This document shows positions 19,588 to 28,622 of a stretch of 64,000 bases of DNA, one piece after another. The stretch spans positions 1-64,000 of the forward strand of contig NZ_JACIJK010000002.1 in the NCBI RefSeq assembly GCF_014199305.1. The letters are read 5' to 3'. The stretch comes from Sphingomonas aerophila (GTDB lineage: Bacteria; Pseudomonadota; Alphaproteobacteria; Sphingomonadales; Sphingomonadaceae). A program made the position numbers and the translations under genes. Within the stretch, counting starts at the first letter, position 1. Each line of letters begins with the position of its first letter. Under the pieces are notes generated by a model that was not told where the DNA came from, ran no database searches, and worked only from the letters and a program-made list of their open reading frames with translations.

Positions 19588-20799
19588 TCAATCGCCCTTG
19601 ACCAGCGTCACCTGCGCGACATCGATACCGCCGCCCCGAAAGCCGCCCTCGCAGTACATCAGGTAAAAGCGCCAACGATCGCGAAAGCGCTTGTCGAGCC
19701 GGGCGGGCAAGCGTCCCTCCCGGTCGGCAATGTCGAAACGTTCGCGCCAGCGGCGGAGCGTCTCGGCATAGTCCAGCCCGAAGCCGTGCCGATCGCGCCA
19801 CTGCAAGCCGCGGGCCCCCGCCAGTGCCCGAAATCGACTTTCCGAAATGAGCATGCCGCCTGGAAATATGTACTGCTGGATGAAGTCGACATTGTCGGCA
19901 TAGGCGCGAAACGTGTCGTCCGCGATCGAGATCAGCTGGATTGCCGCACGGCCGCCAGGCTTCAAACATCGCGCGATCGTGTCGAGATAGGCAGGCCAAT
20001 ATTCCTCACCCACCGCTTCAACCATCTCGATCGAGGCAATCGCGTCATAGCGGCCGCGCTCATCCCGATAATCAGTGAGTGAGACCGTGACCCCGGCCAG
20101 CTGCTGGCGCGCCATGCGGTCTTCGACGAAACGGGCCTGCTCGCGCGAGAGGGTGAGGCCGTGAACGTGCACGCCAGCACGCGCTGCAGCTTCGGCGAAG
20201 CTGCCCCAGCCGCAGCCGATTTCCAGCACTGTGTCGCCCGGTCTGGCGCCCGTACGCTCCAGGATGGCGGCCAGCTTGCGGTGCTGCGCCTGCTCAAGTG
20301 GTTCGGAAGGGTCGGCGAACAAGGCGCTGGAATACGTCAGCGTGTCGTCCAGCCACGCGGCGTAAAAGTCATTCCCGAGATCGTAATGCGCCTCGATATT
20401 CTCGCGTGCCTGGGCCGGGTGGTTGCGGCGGCGCCAATGGTTCACCCGCGCGAGCCAACGCCGCGGACCGCCTGCTCGCGCCGTTGCGCCCAAGCTTACC
20501 CGGTTGCGCATGAACAAGTCGAAAATCGGTACCGGATCGTCGCTCGACCAGTCGCCATCCTCCCAGCCGCGATACCAGCCGATCGAGCCTCCCGTCACCA
20601 GCCGAACTAACGCACGCCAGCGATGCAGGGTGATCCGAGCCCTAGGTCCCGGTGCATGGCCCCCAATTAACCGCTGCATACCGTCGGGTAGCGTCGCTTC
20701 AATCGCCCCGGCGACCAGCCCCTTGTCGATCCTGGCAAGCACGCGCGCGCCAAACGCCGGCCCCACCAACTGCCCTGCCCCCATCATCGCGCGTCCCAT
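19588..20799 (-). CDS. cfa: Cyclopropane-fatty-acyl-phospholipid synthase
   Basis: This 403-residue protein is a class I SAM methyltransferase of the CFA/mycolic acid synthase family. The SAM loop is VLEIGCGWGSFAEAAAR. Other markers are HYDLGNDFYAAWLDDTLTYSSA, SIEMVEAVGEEYW and FIFPGG-type sequence (QYIFPGGMLISES). It adds a methylene to unsaturated acyl chains of membrane phospholipids, often in stationary phase or acid stress. It lies in a minus-strand run with photolyase and HDAC-like genes, 29 bases after photolyase. Confidence 0.92.
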   Translation of the reverse strand: MGRAMMGAGQLVGPAFGARVLARIDKGLVAGAIEATLPDGMQRLIGGHAPGPRARITLHRWRALVRLVTGGSIGWYRGWEDGDWSSDDPVPIFDLFMRNRVSLGATARAGGPRRWLARVNHWRRRNHPAQARENIEAHYDLGNDFYAAWLDDTLTYSSALFADPSEPLEQAQHRKLAAILERTGARPGDTVLEIGCGWGSFAEAAARAGVHVHGLTLSREQARFVEDRMARQQLAGVTVSLTDYRDERGRYDAIASIEMVEAVGEEYWPAYLDTIARCLKPGGRAAIQLISIADDTFRAYADNVDFIQQYIFPGGMLISESRFRALAGARGLQWRDRHGFGLDYAETLRRWRERFDIADREGRLPARLDKRFRDRWRFYLMYCEGGFRGGGIDVAQVTLVKGD

Positions 20800-20828
20800 G
20801 CCGGAGCGGGGCGGTTGAGGGAAGAGGG

Positions 20829-22187
20829 TCAGCGATGAGCGCGATTGGCGGCGAGCGCGCGTTCCCTTGCCTCGCGATGACCGATCATCTTCGGCGGGTA
20901 ATTGGCGGGCCGACGGCCATGCTCATCCGGGTCATGTATAACAGCGTCGGGCAGTTCAGCTAGTTCCGGCACCCAGCGGCGAATATATGAGCCCGCGCCG
21001 AACTTCTCCGACTGGGTCAGCGGCGCCATGATCCGGGTGAACATGTTGGCGTCGATTCCAGTACCCGCGATCCACTGCCAGTTCACGGCGTTGTTGCCGT
21101 AATCCGCATCGATCAGCGTGTCCCAGAACCACCGTTCGCCTTCGCGCCAGTCGATGAGCAGATGCTTCACCAGAAAGCTGGCGGTGATCATGCGGACGCG
21201 ATTGTGCATCCAGCCCGTCTTCCAAAGCTGGCGCATACCGGCGTCGACGATCGGGTACCCGGTCCGGCCGCGTTGCCACGCCCTGAGGTCGCTCGCAGCA
21301 TGCGGGCCGGAGCGCCACGGAAAGGTCTTCATCGACGCCCTGCCCTCCTCCTCGGCATAGCGGGGCAGCGCGGTGGTCAGGCTGGCGGTGAAGTCGCGCC
21401 AGGCCAGCTCCGTGTGAAATTTCAGCGCGTCTGGTGCGTTCCTGATCGCGTCCCAGAGCGTGCGTGGAGAGATCTCGCCGAAGTGGAGGTGCGGGGAGAG
21501 TTGGGAGGTGCCCTCCTCGGCCGGTAGATTCCGCTGCTCCTCATACGCGGCCACCTTGGCGCGGAATGCGTGCGCCTTGGCCAGGGCAGCGTCCTCGCCG
21601 ACCTGCCATCCGAAGCCGGTCGCCCAGTCGGGTTTCGACGGCAAAAATCCCCAGCTTGCCAGCGAGTCGCTGGCTGGCCAGTGTTTGGGCGCGGGCAGAT
21701 GATCCGGCGCAGGCACCGGGTCACCGGGCGGCAGCTTGGGTTCGAGTGCTTTCCAGAACGAGGCGAAGATGCGGTAAGCCCCGCCTGAGCCGGTCGTAAG
21801 TGTGTCCGGGCGGATCAGGTGATTTCCATCATGCAAGTGCAGCGCGTCGCCCAAGGACGCCTCCGCCGCGCGCCACCAGGGTTCGAAGTGGCGGAGCGCA
21901 TGGACCTGCGTTGCGCCGGTTTCGGCCAGCACCGCTGCGATCGTCGCGGCAACCGGGCCGCGGCGCAGGATCAGGCGGCTCCCCTTCGCTTCCAGATCCT
22001 GCGCGAGGCGGAACAGGCTGTGGTGCAACCACCAACGCTGGGCGCCGCCGATCCGCCACTCGCCCGGCCCCTCATCATCAAGGACGTAGAGCGGGATGAC
22101 AGGCCCTTGTTCCGCCGCCGCGATGAGTGCGGGCTGGTCATGAAGGCGAAGGTCTTGGCGCAGCCAGAGCAGAACGGGAGCGGGCAT
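20829..22187 (-). CDS. phrB: Deoxyribodipyrimidine photolyase
   Basis: This 452-residue protein begins MPAPVLLWLRQDLRLHDQPA, the family's conserved N-terminus; I chose 22187 for that reason over an upstream extension to 22325. The FAD-binding C-terminal domain is intact: GRTGYPIVDAGMRQLWKTGW, MHNRVRMITASFLVKHLL and WQWIAGTGIDA. It repairs cyclobutane pyrimidine dimers with blue light. The C-terminal end is of normal length, favouring a repair enzyme over a cryptochrome. It lies between the CFA synthase and HDAC-like genes on the same strand. Confidence 0.94.
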   Translation of the reverse strand: MPAPVLLWLRQDLRLHDQPALIAAAEQGPVIPLYVLDDEGPGEWRIGGAQRWWLHHSLFRLAQDLEAKGSRLILRRGPVAATIAAVLAETGATQVHALRHFEPWWRAAEASLGDALHLHDGNHLIRPDTLTTGSGGAYRIFASFWKALEPKLPPGDPVPAPDHLPAPKHWPASDSLASWGFLPSKPDWATGFGWQVGEDAALAKAHAFRAKVAAYEEQRNLPAEEGTSQLSPHLHFGEISPRTLWDAIRNAPDALKFHTELAWRDFTASLTTALPRYAEEEGRASMKTFPWRSGPHAASDLRAWQRGRTGYPIVDAGMRQLWKTGWMHNRVRMITASFLVKHLLIDWREGERWFWDTLIDADYGNNAVNWQWIAGTGIDANMFTRIMAPLTQSEKFGAGSYIRRWVPELAELPDAVIHDPDEHGRRPANYPPKMIGHREARERALAANRAHR

Positions 22188-22376
22188 GAGGTCGTTACGT
22201 CCCCGGCCCACTTGCGTTCCGGTGCGCGCCGACAAACCCGTGGCAGAAGTGTCGCAGGTTATCGCCAGCAACCTGCCGTTCAGATCGGGTGCGGCGGCTT
22301 GCCCTCTTTCCCATGTGCGGCCCACGCTTGGGAAGAGCGGCAGACGAATCGCAAACAGTCACGCCTCGGCCCAGGG

Positions 22377-23273
22377 CTATGCCCAGCAGGCACCTAGCGT
22401 CAGGATCGCACTTACGTGCCGCCTGGCGATCGCTTCCTTGTCCGAGCCGTAACCGCCGCCAACCGTGCTTGCGAGTGGGACGCCACGCGCCAGCGCAAGT
22501 TCCGCCACAAGCCGCTCACGACGGGCAAGACCCTCATCGGTCAGCGCGAGCCGGCCGAGTTGATCCCCCTCAAATGGGTCGACGCCGGCCTGATACAGGA
22601 TCAGTTGCGGGCGCACGTCGTCCAGCATGGGCACAAGCGTTCGTCGGAGCGTATCGAGATACTCGTCGTCGCCGACGCCGTCGGCCAGCGCTACGTCGAG
22701 CGTGGAGCGCGCCTTTCGGGCCGGGAAGTTCTTCGCGGCATGGATGGAGTAGGTGGCGATGCCGGCTCGACCGGCAGTAAGGGCGGCGGTGCCGTCGCCC
22801 TGATGCACGTCGACATCGACGACCAGCAATCGTTCCACCGCGCCTTCCTCGACCAGCCGCACGGCCGACACAGCAAGGTCGTTGAACACACAATAGCCGG
22901 CGCCCGTGTCGGCCAGGGCATGGTGGCTACCCCCCGCGCTGTTGGCCGCGAACCCATGGCGAAGCGCCAGGCAGGCGGCGAGCCAGGTGCCGCCAGGCAC
23001 GGCCTGAGCCCTGCGCGCGACCTGCTCAGTCACTGGAAACCCGATGCGGCGCTCCTTTTCGGCCGGCACGGCGGCCGACAGGACCTGCGCAACATAGGCG
23101 GGGTCGTGCACCTCCTCCAACCAGTGTGGGGGCATGGGGTCGGGCACGTGCCAGACGATCGGCACGCCGCTGTCGTTCAGCATGTCACGGATCAGGCCGT
23201 TCTTGCTGGATTGGGCCCTGGCGCGGGGATCGGGAGCGGCGACGTAATCGGGGTGGTGGACGATGGGGATCAC
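22377..23273 (-). CDS. Histone deacetylase-like family hydrolase
   Basis: This protein of about 298 residues (312 if GTG 23315 is used) belongs to the zinc-dependent arginase/deacetylase superfamily. The active-site histidine pair is in GGSHHALADTG. The zinc ligands are in VDVDVHQGDGT and QAGVDPFEGD, and GGGYG lies near the end. Bacterial members deacetylate small acetylated amines, polyamines or acetoin-related substrates; which one applies here is unknown. I prefer GTG 23273 because the family core (IPIVHHPDY) begins immediately. It is divergent from rppH. Confidence 0.85.
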   Translation of the reverse strand: MIPIVHHPDYVAAPDPRARAQSSKNGLIRDMLNDSGVPIVWHVPDPMPPHWLEEVHDPAYVAQVLSAAVPAEKERRIGFPVTEQVARRAQAVPGGTWLAACLALRHGFAANSAGGSHHALADTGAGYCVFNDLAVSAVRLVEEGAVERLLVVDVDVHQGDGTAALTAGRAGIATYSIHAAKNFPARKARSTLDVALADGVGDDEYLDTLRRTLVPMLDDVRPQLILYQAGVDPFEGDQLGRLALTDEGLARRERLVAELALARGVPLASTVGGGYGSDKEAIARRHVSAILTLGACWA

Positions 23274-23344
23274 CCCGCCTAGGTAGGCCAGCCCGGCCAA
23301 TCGGCAATCCGCCACGGCCCGTTCCGAGCTGCGAGCCGATCCGA

Positions 23345-23845
23345 ATGACTGACCCGGCCACCCTTCCCTACCGCCCCTGCGCCGGGGTGATGCTGGTCAA
23401 CCGATCGGGCCAGGTCTTTGTCGGGCAGCGGCTCGATTCGACGTTGGAGGCCTGGCAAATGCCCCAGGGCGGCATCGATCCGGGCGAGGACGCACGTGCG
23501 GCCGCCATTCGTGAGTTGGGCGAGGAAACCGGCGTCACGCCCGAACAGGTAGAGCTGATCGCCGAAGCACCGAACGAACTATTCTATGATCTGCCCGACG
23601 AGCTGATCGGCAAGGTCTGGAAGGGGAAATGGCGTGGCCAGCGCCAGCGCTGGTTCCTGTTCCGCTTCAACGGTCGTGACAGCGACATCAACATACGCAC
23701 AGCGCATCCCGAGTTCCGGGCGTGGCGGTGGACCGACCCGGCCGAGCTTCCTGCCACCGTGGTGCCATTCAAGCGCAAGCTCTATGAGGATGTACTCGCG
23801 GCCTTCGCAGGCCACCTGCCCCCGTCGCCGAAACCGCACGCGTGA
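23345..23845 (+). CDS. rppH: RNA pyrophosphohydrolase (Nudix)
   Basis: This 166-residue protein starts MTDPATLPYRPCAGVMLVNR and has a complete Nudix box (GEDARAAAIRELGEETGVT), QMPQGGIDPGE before it and WRWTDPAELP near the C-terminus. RppH removes pyrophosphate from RNA 5' ends to start decay. I chose the ATG at 23345 because the conserved YRPCAG motif follows closely. It is the first gene of a plus-strand run ending at astB, but 48 bases separate it from the next gene. Confidence 0.93.
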   Translation: MTDPATLPYRPCAGVMLVNRSGQVFVGQRLDSTLEAWQMPQGGIDPGEDARAAAIRELGEETGVTPEQVELIAEAPNELFYDLPDELIGKVWKGKWRGQRQRWFLFRFNGRDSDINIRTAHPEFRAWRWTDPAELPATVVPFKRKLYEDVLAAFAGHLPPSPKPHA

Positions 23846-23893
23846 TCGGTCGCACTCTTCCGCACGCCAGCGCCGGGCGTTAACGGCTTTCCC

Positions 23894-24808
23894 ATGCCGC
23901 TGCTGCTCGCCGCCCTGTTAACCGCCGCCGTCGTTCCCGACGACAAGCCGGCCCAGGCGCGATGGTCCGACCAAGCCATACCCGAGTCGATCCGCGCGAT
24001 GCTCGACGCCGCGCTTGCCGGGGGTAACGATGGCGAGATCAACACGATCGTGAAACTCGCTCGTACGGCAGACCCGGCGAGCGGCGATGCCGTGTTGAAG
24101 ATTGCACAGGATTGGCGCGCGGATAGGGAAAAGCAGCGGCGCGCGGTAATCATGGATGCAGGTTTCCTGCACCTGTGGCGCGGTCGGTTGGAGGTGGGCG
24201 GGTTCCTGACCACGGGCAATTCGGACACCTCGGGCCTAAGCGCGGTCGCCGACCTGTCCCGCGAAGGGCTGCGCTGGCGTCACAAGCTGCGCGGCCAGAT
24301 CGACTATCAGTCCAACCTCGGCGTCACCACGCGCGAACATTACATGGCGAGCTACGAACCGAACTTCAAAATTGACGATCGCGCCTATGTGTACGGGCAG
24401 GCGCAATATGAGAGCGACCGGTTCCTGGGCTTCTACGATCGCGCCTCGGCCTCCGTCGGTGCAGGCTATAGCGCGATCAAGTCGCCCTCGCTGACGCTCG
24501 ACCTGGAGCTGGGGCCCGCGTTTCGGTACACCAACTTCACTGACGCCAACCGAACGAGTGAGTTGGCGACGCGTGGCTCGCTGGACGTCGCGTGGCGGAT
24601 CACGAATGCCTTGTCAGTCCGCGAAACCGCGTCTGCATATGTCCAGCGGGTAAACTCCACGATCAGCACGAAGACGGCGCTGAACGCCAAGCTGCTGGGC
24701 CCGCTGTCGGCGCAATTGTCGTACAACGTCCAATATGAGAGCGATCCGCCGCTGGGCTCCGTGTCGACGGACACCACCACCCGCGCGTCGCTGGTGTACG
24801 CCTTTTGA
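23894..24808 (+). CDS. DUF481 family outer-membrane beta-barrel protein
   Basis: This 304-residue protein has a short signal peptide (MPLLLAALLTAAVVP), a helical region to about residue 85, then amphipathic beta strands from WRGRLEVGGFLTTGNSDTSG onward. It ends in TRASLVYAF, a C-terminal phenylalanine typical of outer-membrane barrels. DUF481 members include the salt-induced YdiY. It overlaps the M20 hydrolase gene by 4 bases, suggesting coupling with the arginine catabolic genes, perhaps as an uptake channel (inference). Confidence 0.85.
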   Translation: MPLLLAALLTAAVVPDDKPAQARWSDQAIPESIRAMLDAALAGGNDGEINTIVKLARTADPASGDAVLKIAQDWRADREKQRRAVIMDAGFLHLWRGRLEVGGFLTTGNSDTSGLSAVADLSREGLRWRHKLRGQIDYQSNLGVTTREHYMASYEPNFKIDDRAYVYGQAQYESDRFLGFYDRASASVGAGYSAIKSPSLTLDLELGPAFRYTNFTDANRTSELATRGSLDVAWRITNALSVRETASAYVQRVNSTISTKTALNAKLLGPLSAQLSYNVQYESDPPLGSVSTDTTTRASLVYAF

Positions 24809-25998
24809 GCGAGCTGACGCCACGCGAGCAGGAAGCGATCGCGCGCATCGACGCGAGCCTGATGGAGGCGCGAACGCGATCCTGGGCGGCCATCAACAGC
24901 GGAACAGGCAACCTGTCCGGCGTTGCGCAAATGGGAGCGGTGCTTGCCGACGCACTGTCGGCCTTGCCGGGCGATATCAGCTTCATCGATCCCGAGCCGG
25001 TGACGCGGGTCGGCGCGGACGGGGCCGTGCGGGCCATCGAGCATGGGCGGCACCTGCGGTTGGCCGTACGGCCCAACGCGCCCCTACAGCTATTGCTGAC
25101 GGGGCACATGGATACCGTGTACGGAGCGGACCACCCCTTCCAGGCTGTACGCGACCTGGCACCGGGGGTGCTGAACGGCCCAGGCGTTGCTGACATGAAG
25201 GGTGGCCTTGCCACGATGCTGGCAGCGCTGGCGGCCGTCGAAGCGGTCGGCGCGAACACGCTCGGATATGAGGTCTTGATCAACTCAGACGAGGAGACGG
25301 GCTCCATGTCCTCGTCCGCCCTGATTGCGCAGGCAGCGCGGGGCAAGCGGGCGGCGCTGACCTATGAGCCGGCGCTGGCCGATGGAACGCTCGCAGGCGC
25401 GCGGGGCGGCTCGGTAAACCTCGCCCTGGCGGTACGCGGACGCAGCGCGCATGCCGGGCGCAACCCGCTCGACGGGCGCAACTCTCTTGTCGCGGCCGCC
25501 GCGCTGGCGGTGCGGCTGGCGGATGCAACCTTCGACGGCCTGTCGGTCAACCCGGCCCGGATCGAGGGCGGCGGCCCCAACAATGTGGTGCCGGACATGG
25601 CAGTACTCCATGTCAACATGCGCCCGCGCGACGCGGAGGCGGCCGCGCGCGGTGAGCAGGCCATCGCGGAAGCCGTCGCCACGGTGTCGGCCCGCTACGA
25701 GGTCGCAGTGGAGGTTCATCCTGGCTCGCGCCGCCCGCCCAAGCCGCTCGATGCAGCCGCGCTGACATTGTTCGGCCTGGTCCGTAAGGCGGGCGAGGAC
25801 CTTGGCATATCCGTCGCTTGGCGGGACACCGGCGGCGTGTGCGACGGCAACAACATTGCCGCGGCCGGCGTGCCGGTGGTGGACACCATGGGCGTGCGGG
25901 GTGGTTCGATCCATTCGTCCGACGAATTCGTTCTTCTCCACAGCCTGCACGAGCGCGCGGCGCTTTCGGCCGTGACCATGCTAAGACTTGCTTCATGA
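24805..25998 (+). CDS. M20 family zinc metallohydrolase
   Basis: This 397-residue protein has the M20 zinc-peptidase pattern: TGHMDTVYG near residue 100, GVADMKGGLATML with the bridging Asp, NSDEETGSMSS with the catalytic Glu pair, and GGSIHSSDEF near the end. A lid domain with NMRPRD is present. It starts at TTG 24805, inside the DUF481 stop. The family includes DapE and ArgE, which cleave N-succinyl or N-acetyl groups. Its coupling to astA suggests a desuccinylase role, but carboxypeptidase-type activity is equally open. Confidence 0.85.
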   Translation: MSELTPREQEAIARIDASLMEARTRSWAAINSGTGNLSGVAQMGAVLADALSALPGDISFIDPEPVTRVGADGAVRAIEHGRHLRLAVRPNAPLQLLLTGHMDTVYGADHPFQAVRDLAPGVLNGPGVADMKGGLATMLAALAAVEAVGANTLGYEVLINSDEETGSMSSSALIAQAARGKRAALTYEPALADGTLAGARGGSVNLALAVRGRSAHAGRNPLDGRNSLVAAAALAVRLADATFDGLSVNPARIEGGGPNNVVPDMAVLHVNMRPRDAEAAARGEQAIAEAVATVSARYEVAVEVHPGSRRPPKPLDAAALTLFGLVRKAGEDLGISVAWRDTGGVCDGNNIAAAGVPVVDTMGVRGGSIHSSDEFVLLHSLHERAALSAVTMLRLAS

Positions 25999-27014
25999 GC
26001 TTCGTGATCCGAGCGGCGACCGACCGCGACCTGCGCCCCTTGTACGAAATGGCCAAGCTGACAGGCGGCGGCTTCACCAACTTGCCGCCAGACCGGCGCG
26101 CTCTTCAGGCGAAACTGGACCGCGCGCGCGAGGCTTTCGAGCGCGAAGGCAATGGCGAGGTCGCGGACGAGCTGTTCGTACTGGTGCTGGAGAATACGGA
26201 AACGGGTGAGGTACGCGGGACCAGCCAGATCTTCACCCATGTCGGCAAGCGGCACCCGTTCTACAGCTATCGCCTGGGCACGCTGACCCAGCATAGCCGC
26301 GAGCTAGACCGGACATTCCGGGCGGAGATGCTGACGCTTACCACCGACCTGGAGGGTGCAAGCGAGGTTGGCGGGCTTTTCCTGCATCCGGGCGAGCGTG
26401 CGGGCGGTTTGGGGCTGCTGTTGGCGCGCAGCCGCTATCTCTTCATCGCCAAGCACCGCGCGCGCTTTGGTGACCGGGTTTTGGCCGAGCTGCGCGGGAT
26501 CATCGACGAGGCGGGCGGATCGCCTTTCTGGGATGGGCTGGCGGGCCGCTTCTTCGGCATGAATTTCCAGGAAGCTGACCAGTTCAACGCGGTTAACGGG
26601 CATCAGTTCATCGCTGATCTGATGCCCAAACATCCGATCTACACTGCCATGCTGAGCGAGAGCGCGCGGGCGGTCATCGGCCTGCCTCATCCGAGCGGGC
26701 GCGCTGCCATGCGGATGCTGGAGAATGAGGGCTTCGCGTTCGAGAACTATGTCGACATCTTCGACGGTGGCCCAACCATGATCGCGCAGACAGACCGGGT
26801 GCGCTCGATCCACGATGCAAGAACTTCGACCGTCGTATCAGTCGGTGGCGAGACAGGGAACGAGTCGTTGGTTGCGGCCGGAACGCTAGGCAGCTTTCGC
26901 TGCACCTTCGGGTGCGTCTCTCCTGCTGACGGCGGCATTGCATTGTCGGCCGACGCGGCCGCCGCGCTAAAGGTCGGGCCGAGCGACACCGTCACCCATG
27001 TGGCGCGGCTGTGA
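25995..27014 (+). CDS. astA: Arginine N-succinyltransferase
   Basis: This 339-residue protein has family features SFVIRAATDRDLRPLYEMA, TGGGFTNLPPD, RGTSQIFTHVGKRHPFYSYR and MNFQEADQFNAVNG. It transfers succinyl from succinyl-CoA to arginine, step one of the arginine succinyltransferase pathway. ATG 25995 overlaps the M20 stop, and its own end overlaps astB by 4 bases. It has a GNAT-like fold and is probably cytoplasmic. Confidence 0.94.
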   Translation: MSFVIRAATDRDLRPLYEMAKLTGGGFTNLPPDRRALQAKLDRAREAFEREGNGEVADELFVLVLENTETGEVRGTSQIFTHVGKRHPFYSYRLGTLTQHSRELDRTFRAEMLTLTTDLEGASEVGGLFLHPGERAGGLGLLLARSRYLFIAKHRARFGDRVLAELRGIIDEAGGSPFWDGLAGRFFGMNFQEADQFNAVNGHQFIADLMPKHPIYTAMLSESARAVIGLPHPSGRAAMRMLENEGFAFENYVDIFDGGPTMIAQTDRVRSIHDARTSTVVSVGGETGNESLVAAGTLGSFRCTFGCVSPADGGIALSADAAAALKVGPSDTVTHVARL

Positions 27015-28276
27015 CGCTGGTCGAGATCAACTTCGACGGCATCGTCGGGCCGACCCACAACTATGCGGGGCTGAGCGTCGGCAATTTGGCGGCGACCCGG
27101 AACGCAGGTGCCGTTGCTCGCCCGCGTGCTGCTGCGCTGGAAGGGGTGGCCAAGATGCGCGCCAACCTTCGGCTCGGGCTGAAACAGGGCATCTTCCTTC
27201 CGCATCGGAGACCGGACCAGAGCTGGCTGGCGGCTTTGGGGACGTCTGCAGAGGCCGCGGACGCGCTCACCTGGGCGCAGGCGAGCTCCGCATCGGCGAT
27301 GTGGGCCGCGAACGCCGCGACCGTTTCGCCAGGGCCGGACACGTCCGACGGGCGCTGCCACCTGTCCGTAGCCAATCTGGTCACCCTGCCCCACCGCAGC
27401 CATGAGTGGACCGAAACGTTCGATCAGCTTCGCCTGGCCTTCGCTGACGATCGGCACTTCGCCGTTCACCCGCCCGTACCACCACCCTTTGGCGACGAAG
27501 GTGCGGCCAACCACATGAGGCTTGGGCTCCGGCACGACGGCGCCGGCGTAGAGGTGTTCGTTTATGGCGAGCCCGGCGGCCCCTTCCCTGCCCGCCAGCA
27601 CCGCACGGCCTGTGCCGCCATCGCGCGTCGGCATGGCCTGGATCCCACCCGCACCCTGTTCGTGAAGCAATCGCCGGAAGCGATCGCCGCCGGAGCTTTC
27701 CACAACGACGTCGTCGCAGTCGCCAACGAACGTGTCCTGTTCGCGCATGAGCAGGCCTTTGAGGACAAGGACCGCTTCTTCGCCGACTTGCGCGAACGCC
27801 TGCCCGAGGTGGAGATCGTGGAGGTTCCTGCCTCTGCCGTCAGCCTGGAAGACGCTGTTGCCAGCTACCTGTTTAATGCGCAGCTAGTGACGCTGCCGGC
27901 GGGTGGAATGGCACTGATCCTGCCGGCGGAGGCGCAGGAAAGGCCGCGAGTGGTCCAGTGGCTCGACCATCTGGTGGCGGGCAATGGCCCGATCCGCACG
28001 CTCGAATGGGTCGATGTCCGCCAGTCCATGGCCAATGGGGGTGGACCTGCATGCCTGCGTCTTCGTGTTGTATGCAACCCGGACCATGTAGATCCCCGTT
28101 TTCTGGTCGATGACGCGCGGCTGGACCTGATCGCGCAGGTGGTCACGCAGCATTGGCCCGAGGAGGTGCGATCGGCGGATTATCAGTCGCTCGGCGCTTG
28201 GCCCACAGCGCAGAGGGCGCGACGCGAGTTGTTGAAGGCCCTCGACATCGTCGACTTTCTTGACACCCCGGCGTAG
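27011..28276 (+). CDS. astB: N-succinylarginine dihydrolase
   Basis: This 421-residue protein is a member of the guanidino-group-modifying enzyme superfamily. Markers are EINFDGIVGPTHNYAGLS at the N-terminus, FHNDVVAVANE with the catalytic His, and GGPACLRLRVV with the catalytic Cys near the C-terminus. It converts N-succinylarginine to succinylornithine, ammonia and CO2. It starts at GTG 27011, overlapping astA. The later pathway genes astC, astD and astE are not in the window. Confidence 0.94.
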   Translation: MTLVEINFDGIVGPTHNYAGLSVGNLAATRNAGAVARPRAAALEGVAKMRANLRLGLKQGIFLPHRRPDQSWLAALGTSAEAADALTWAQASSASAMWAANAATVSPGPDTSDGRCHLSVANLVTLPHRSHEWTETFDQLRLAFADDRHFAVHPPVPPPFGDEGAANHMRLGLRHDGAGVEVFVYGEPGGPFPARQHRTACAAIARRHGLDPTRTLFVKQSPEAIAAGAFHNDVVAVANERVLFAHEQAFEDKDRFFADLRERLPEVEIVEVPASAVSLEDAVASYLFNAQLVTLPAGGMALILPAEAQERPRVVQWLDHLVAGNGPIRTLEWVDVRQSMANGGGPACLRLRVVCNPDHVDPRFLVDDARLDLIAQVVTQHWPEEVRSADYQSLGAWPTAQRARRELLKALDIVDFLDTPA

Positions 28277-28326
28277 TTACCGCCAGCTGACCGGCTAAAA
28301 AGCGCAACTGGCCCGGGGCTTGCTTG

Positions 28327-28566
28327 ATGACGACCATGATCAAGCGTATCGGCCGATTGTTCGTCATCAAGACCAAGTTCGAGGCGTTCGTCGTCATCTA
28401 TGGCCTGGCGCTCGGCGCGGTGGAGCGCGGTGTGCACTACCTCGACCAGTACCCGGGCTTTGGCGGCAAGCTGCTGTTCGCCGTTTGCCCGATTGCGGTG
28501 TTCATGGCCGGCGCGCGCATCATAGATTCGCTCGATCGCGAAGCTCGGGAACGCGATGGCTTGTGA
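28327..28566 (+). CDS. Small membrane protein of unknown function
   Basis: This 79-residue protein has two likely membrane spans, at about residues 19-36 and 48-65, and a charged C-terminus (IIDSLDREARERDGL). I recognise no named family, though similar small proteins are common in sphingomonads. ATG 28327 is used; TTG 28324 and ATG 28336 are alternatives. It sits 50 bases after astB and 56 bases before cysD, so it could belong to either unit. Confidence 0.6.
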   Translation: MTTMIKRIGRLFVIKTKFEAFVVIYGLALGAVERGVHYLDQYPGFGGKLLFAVCPIAVFMAGARIIDSLDREARERDGL

Positions 28567-28622
28567 CCGCAACAGGATAAGTTGGTCGCACAACGGCGTG
28601 TGACCCTTATGTGACTTGCCTC

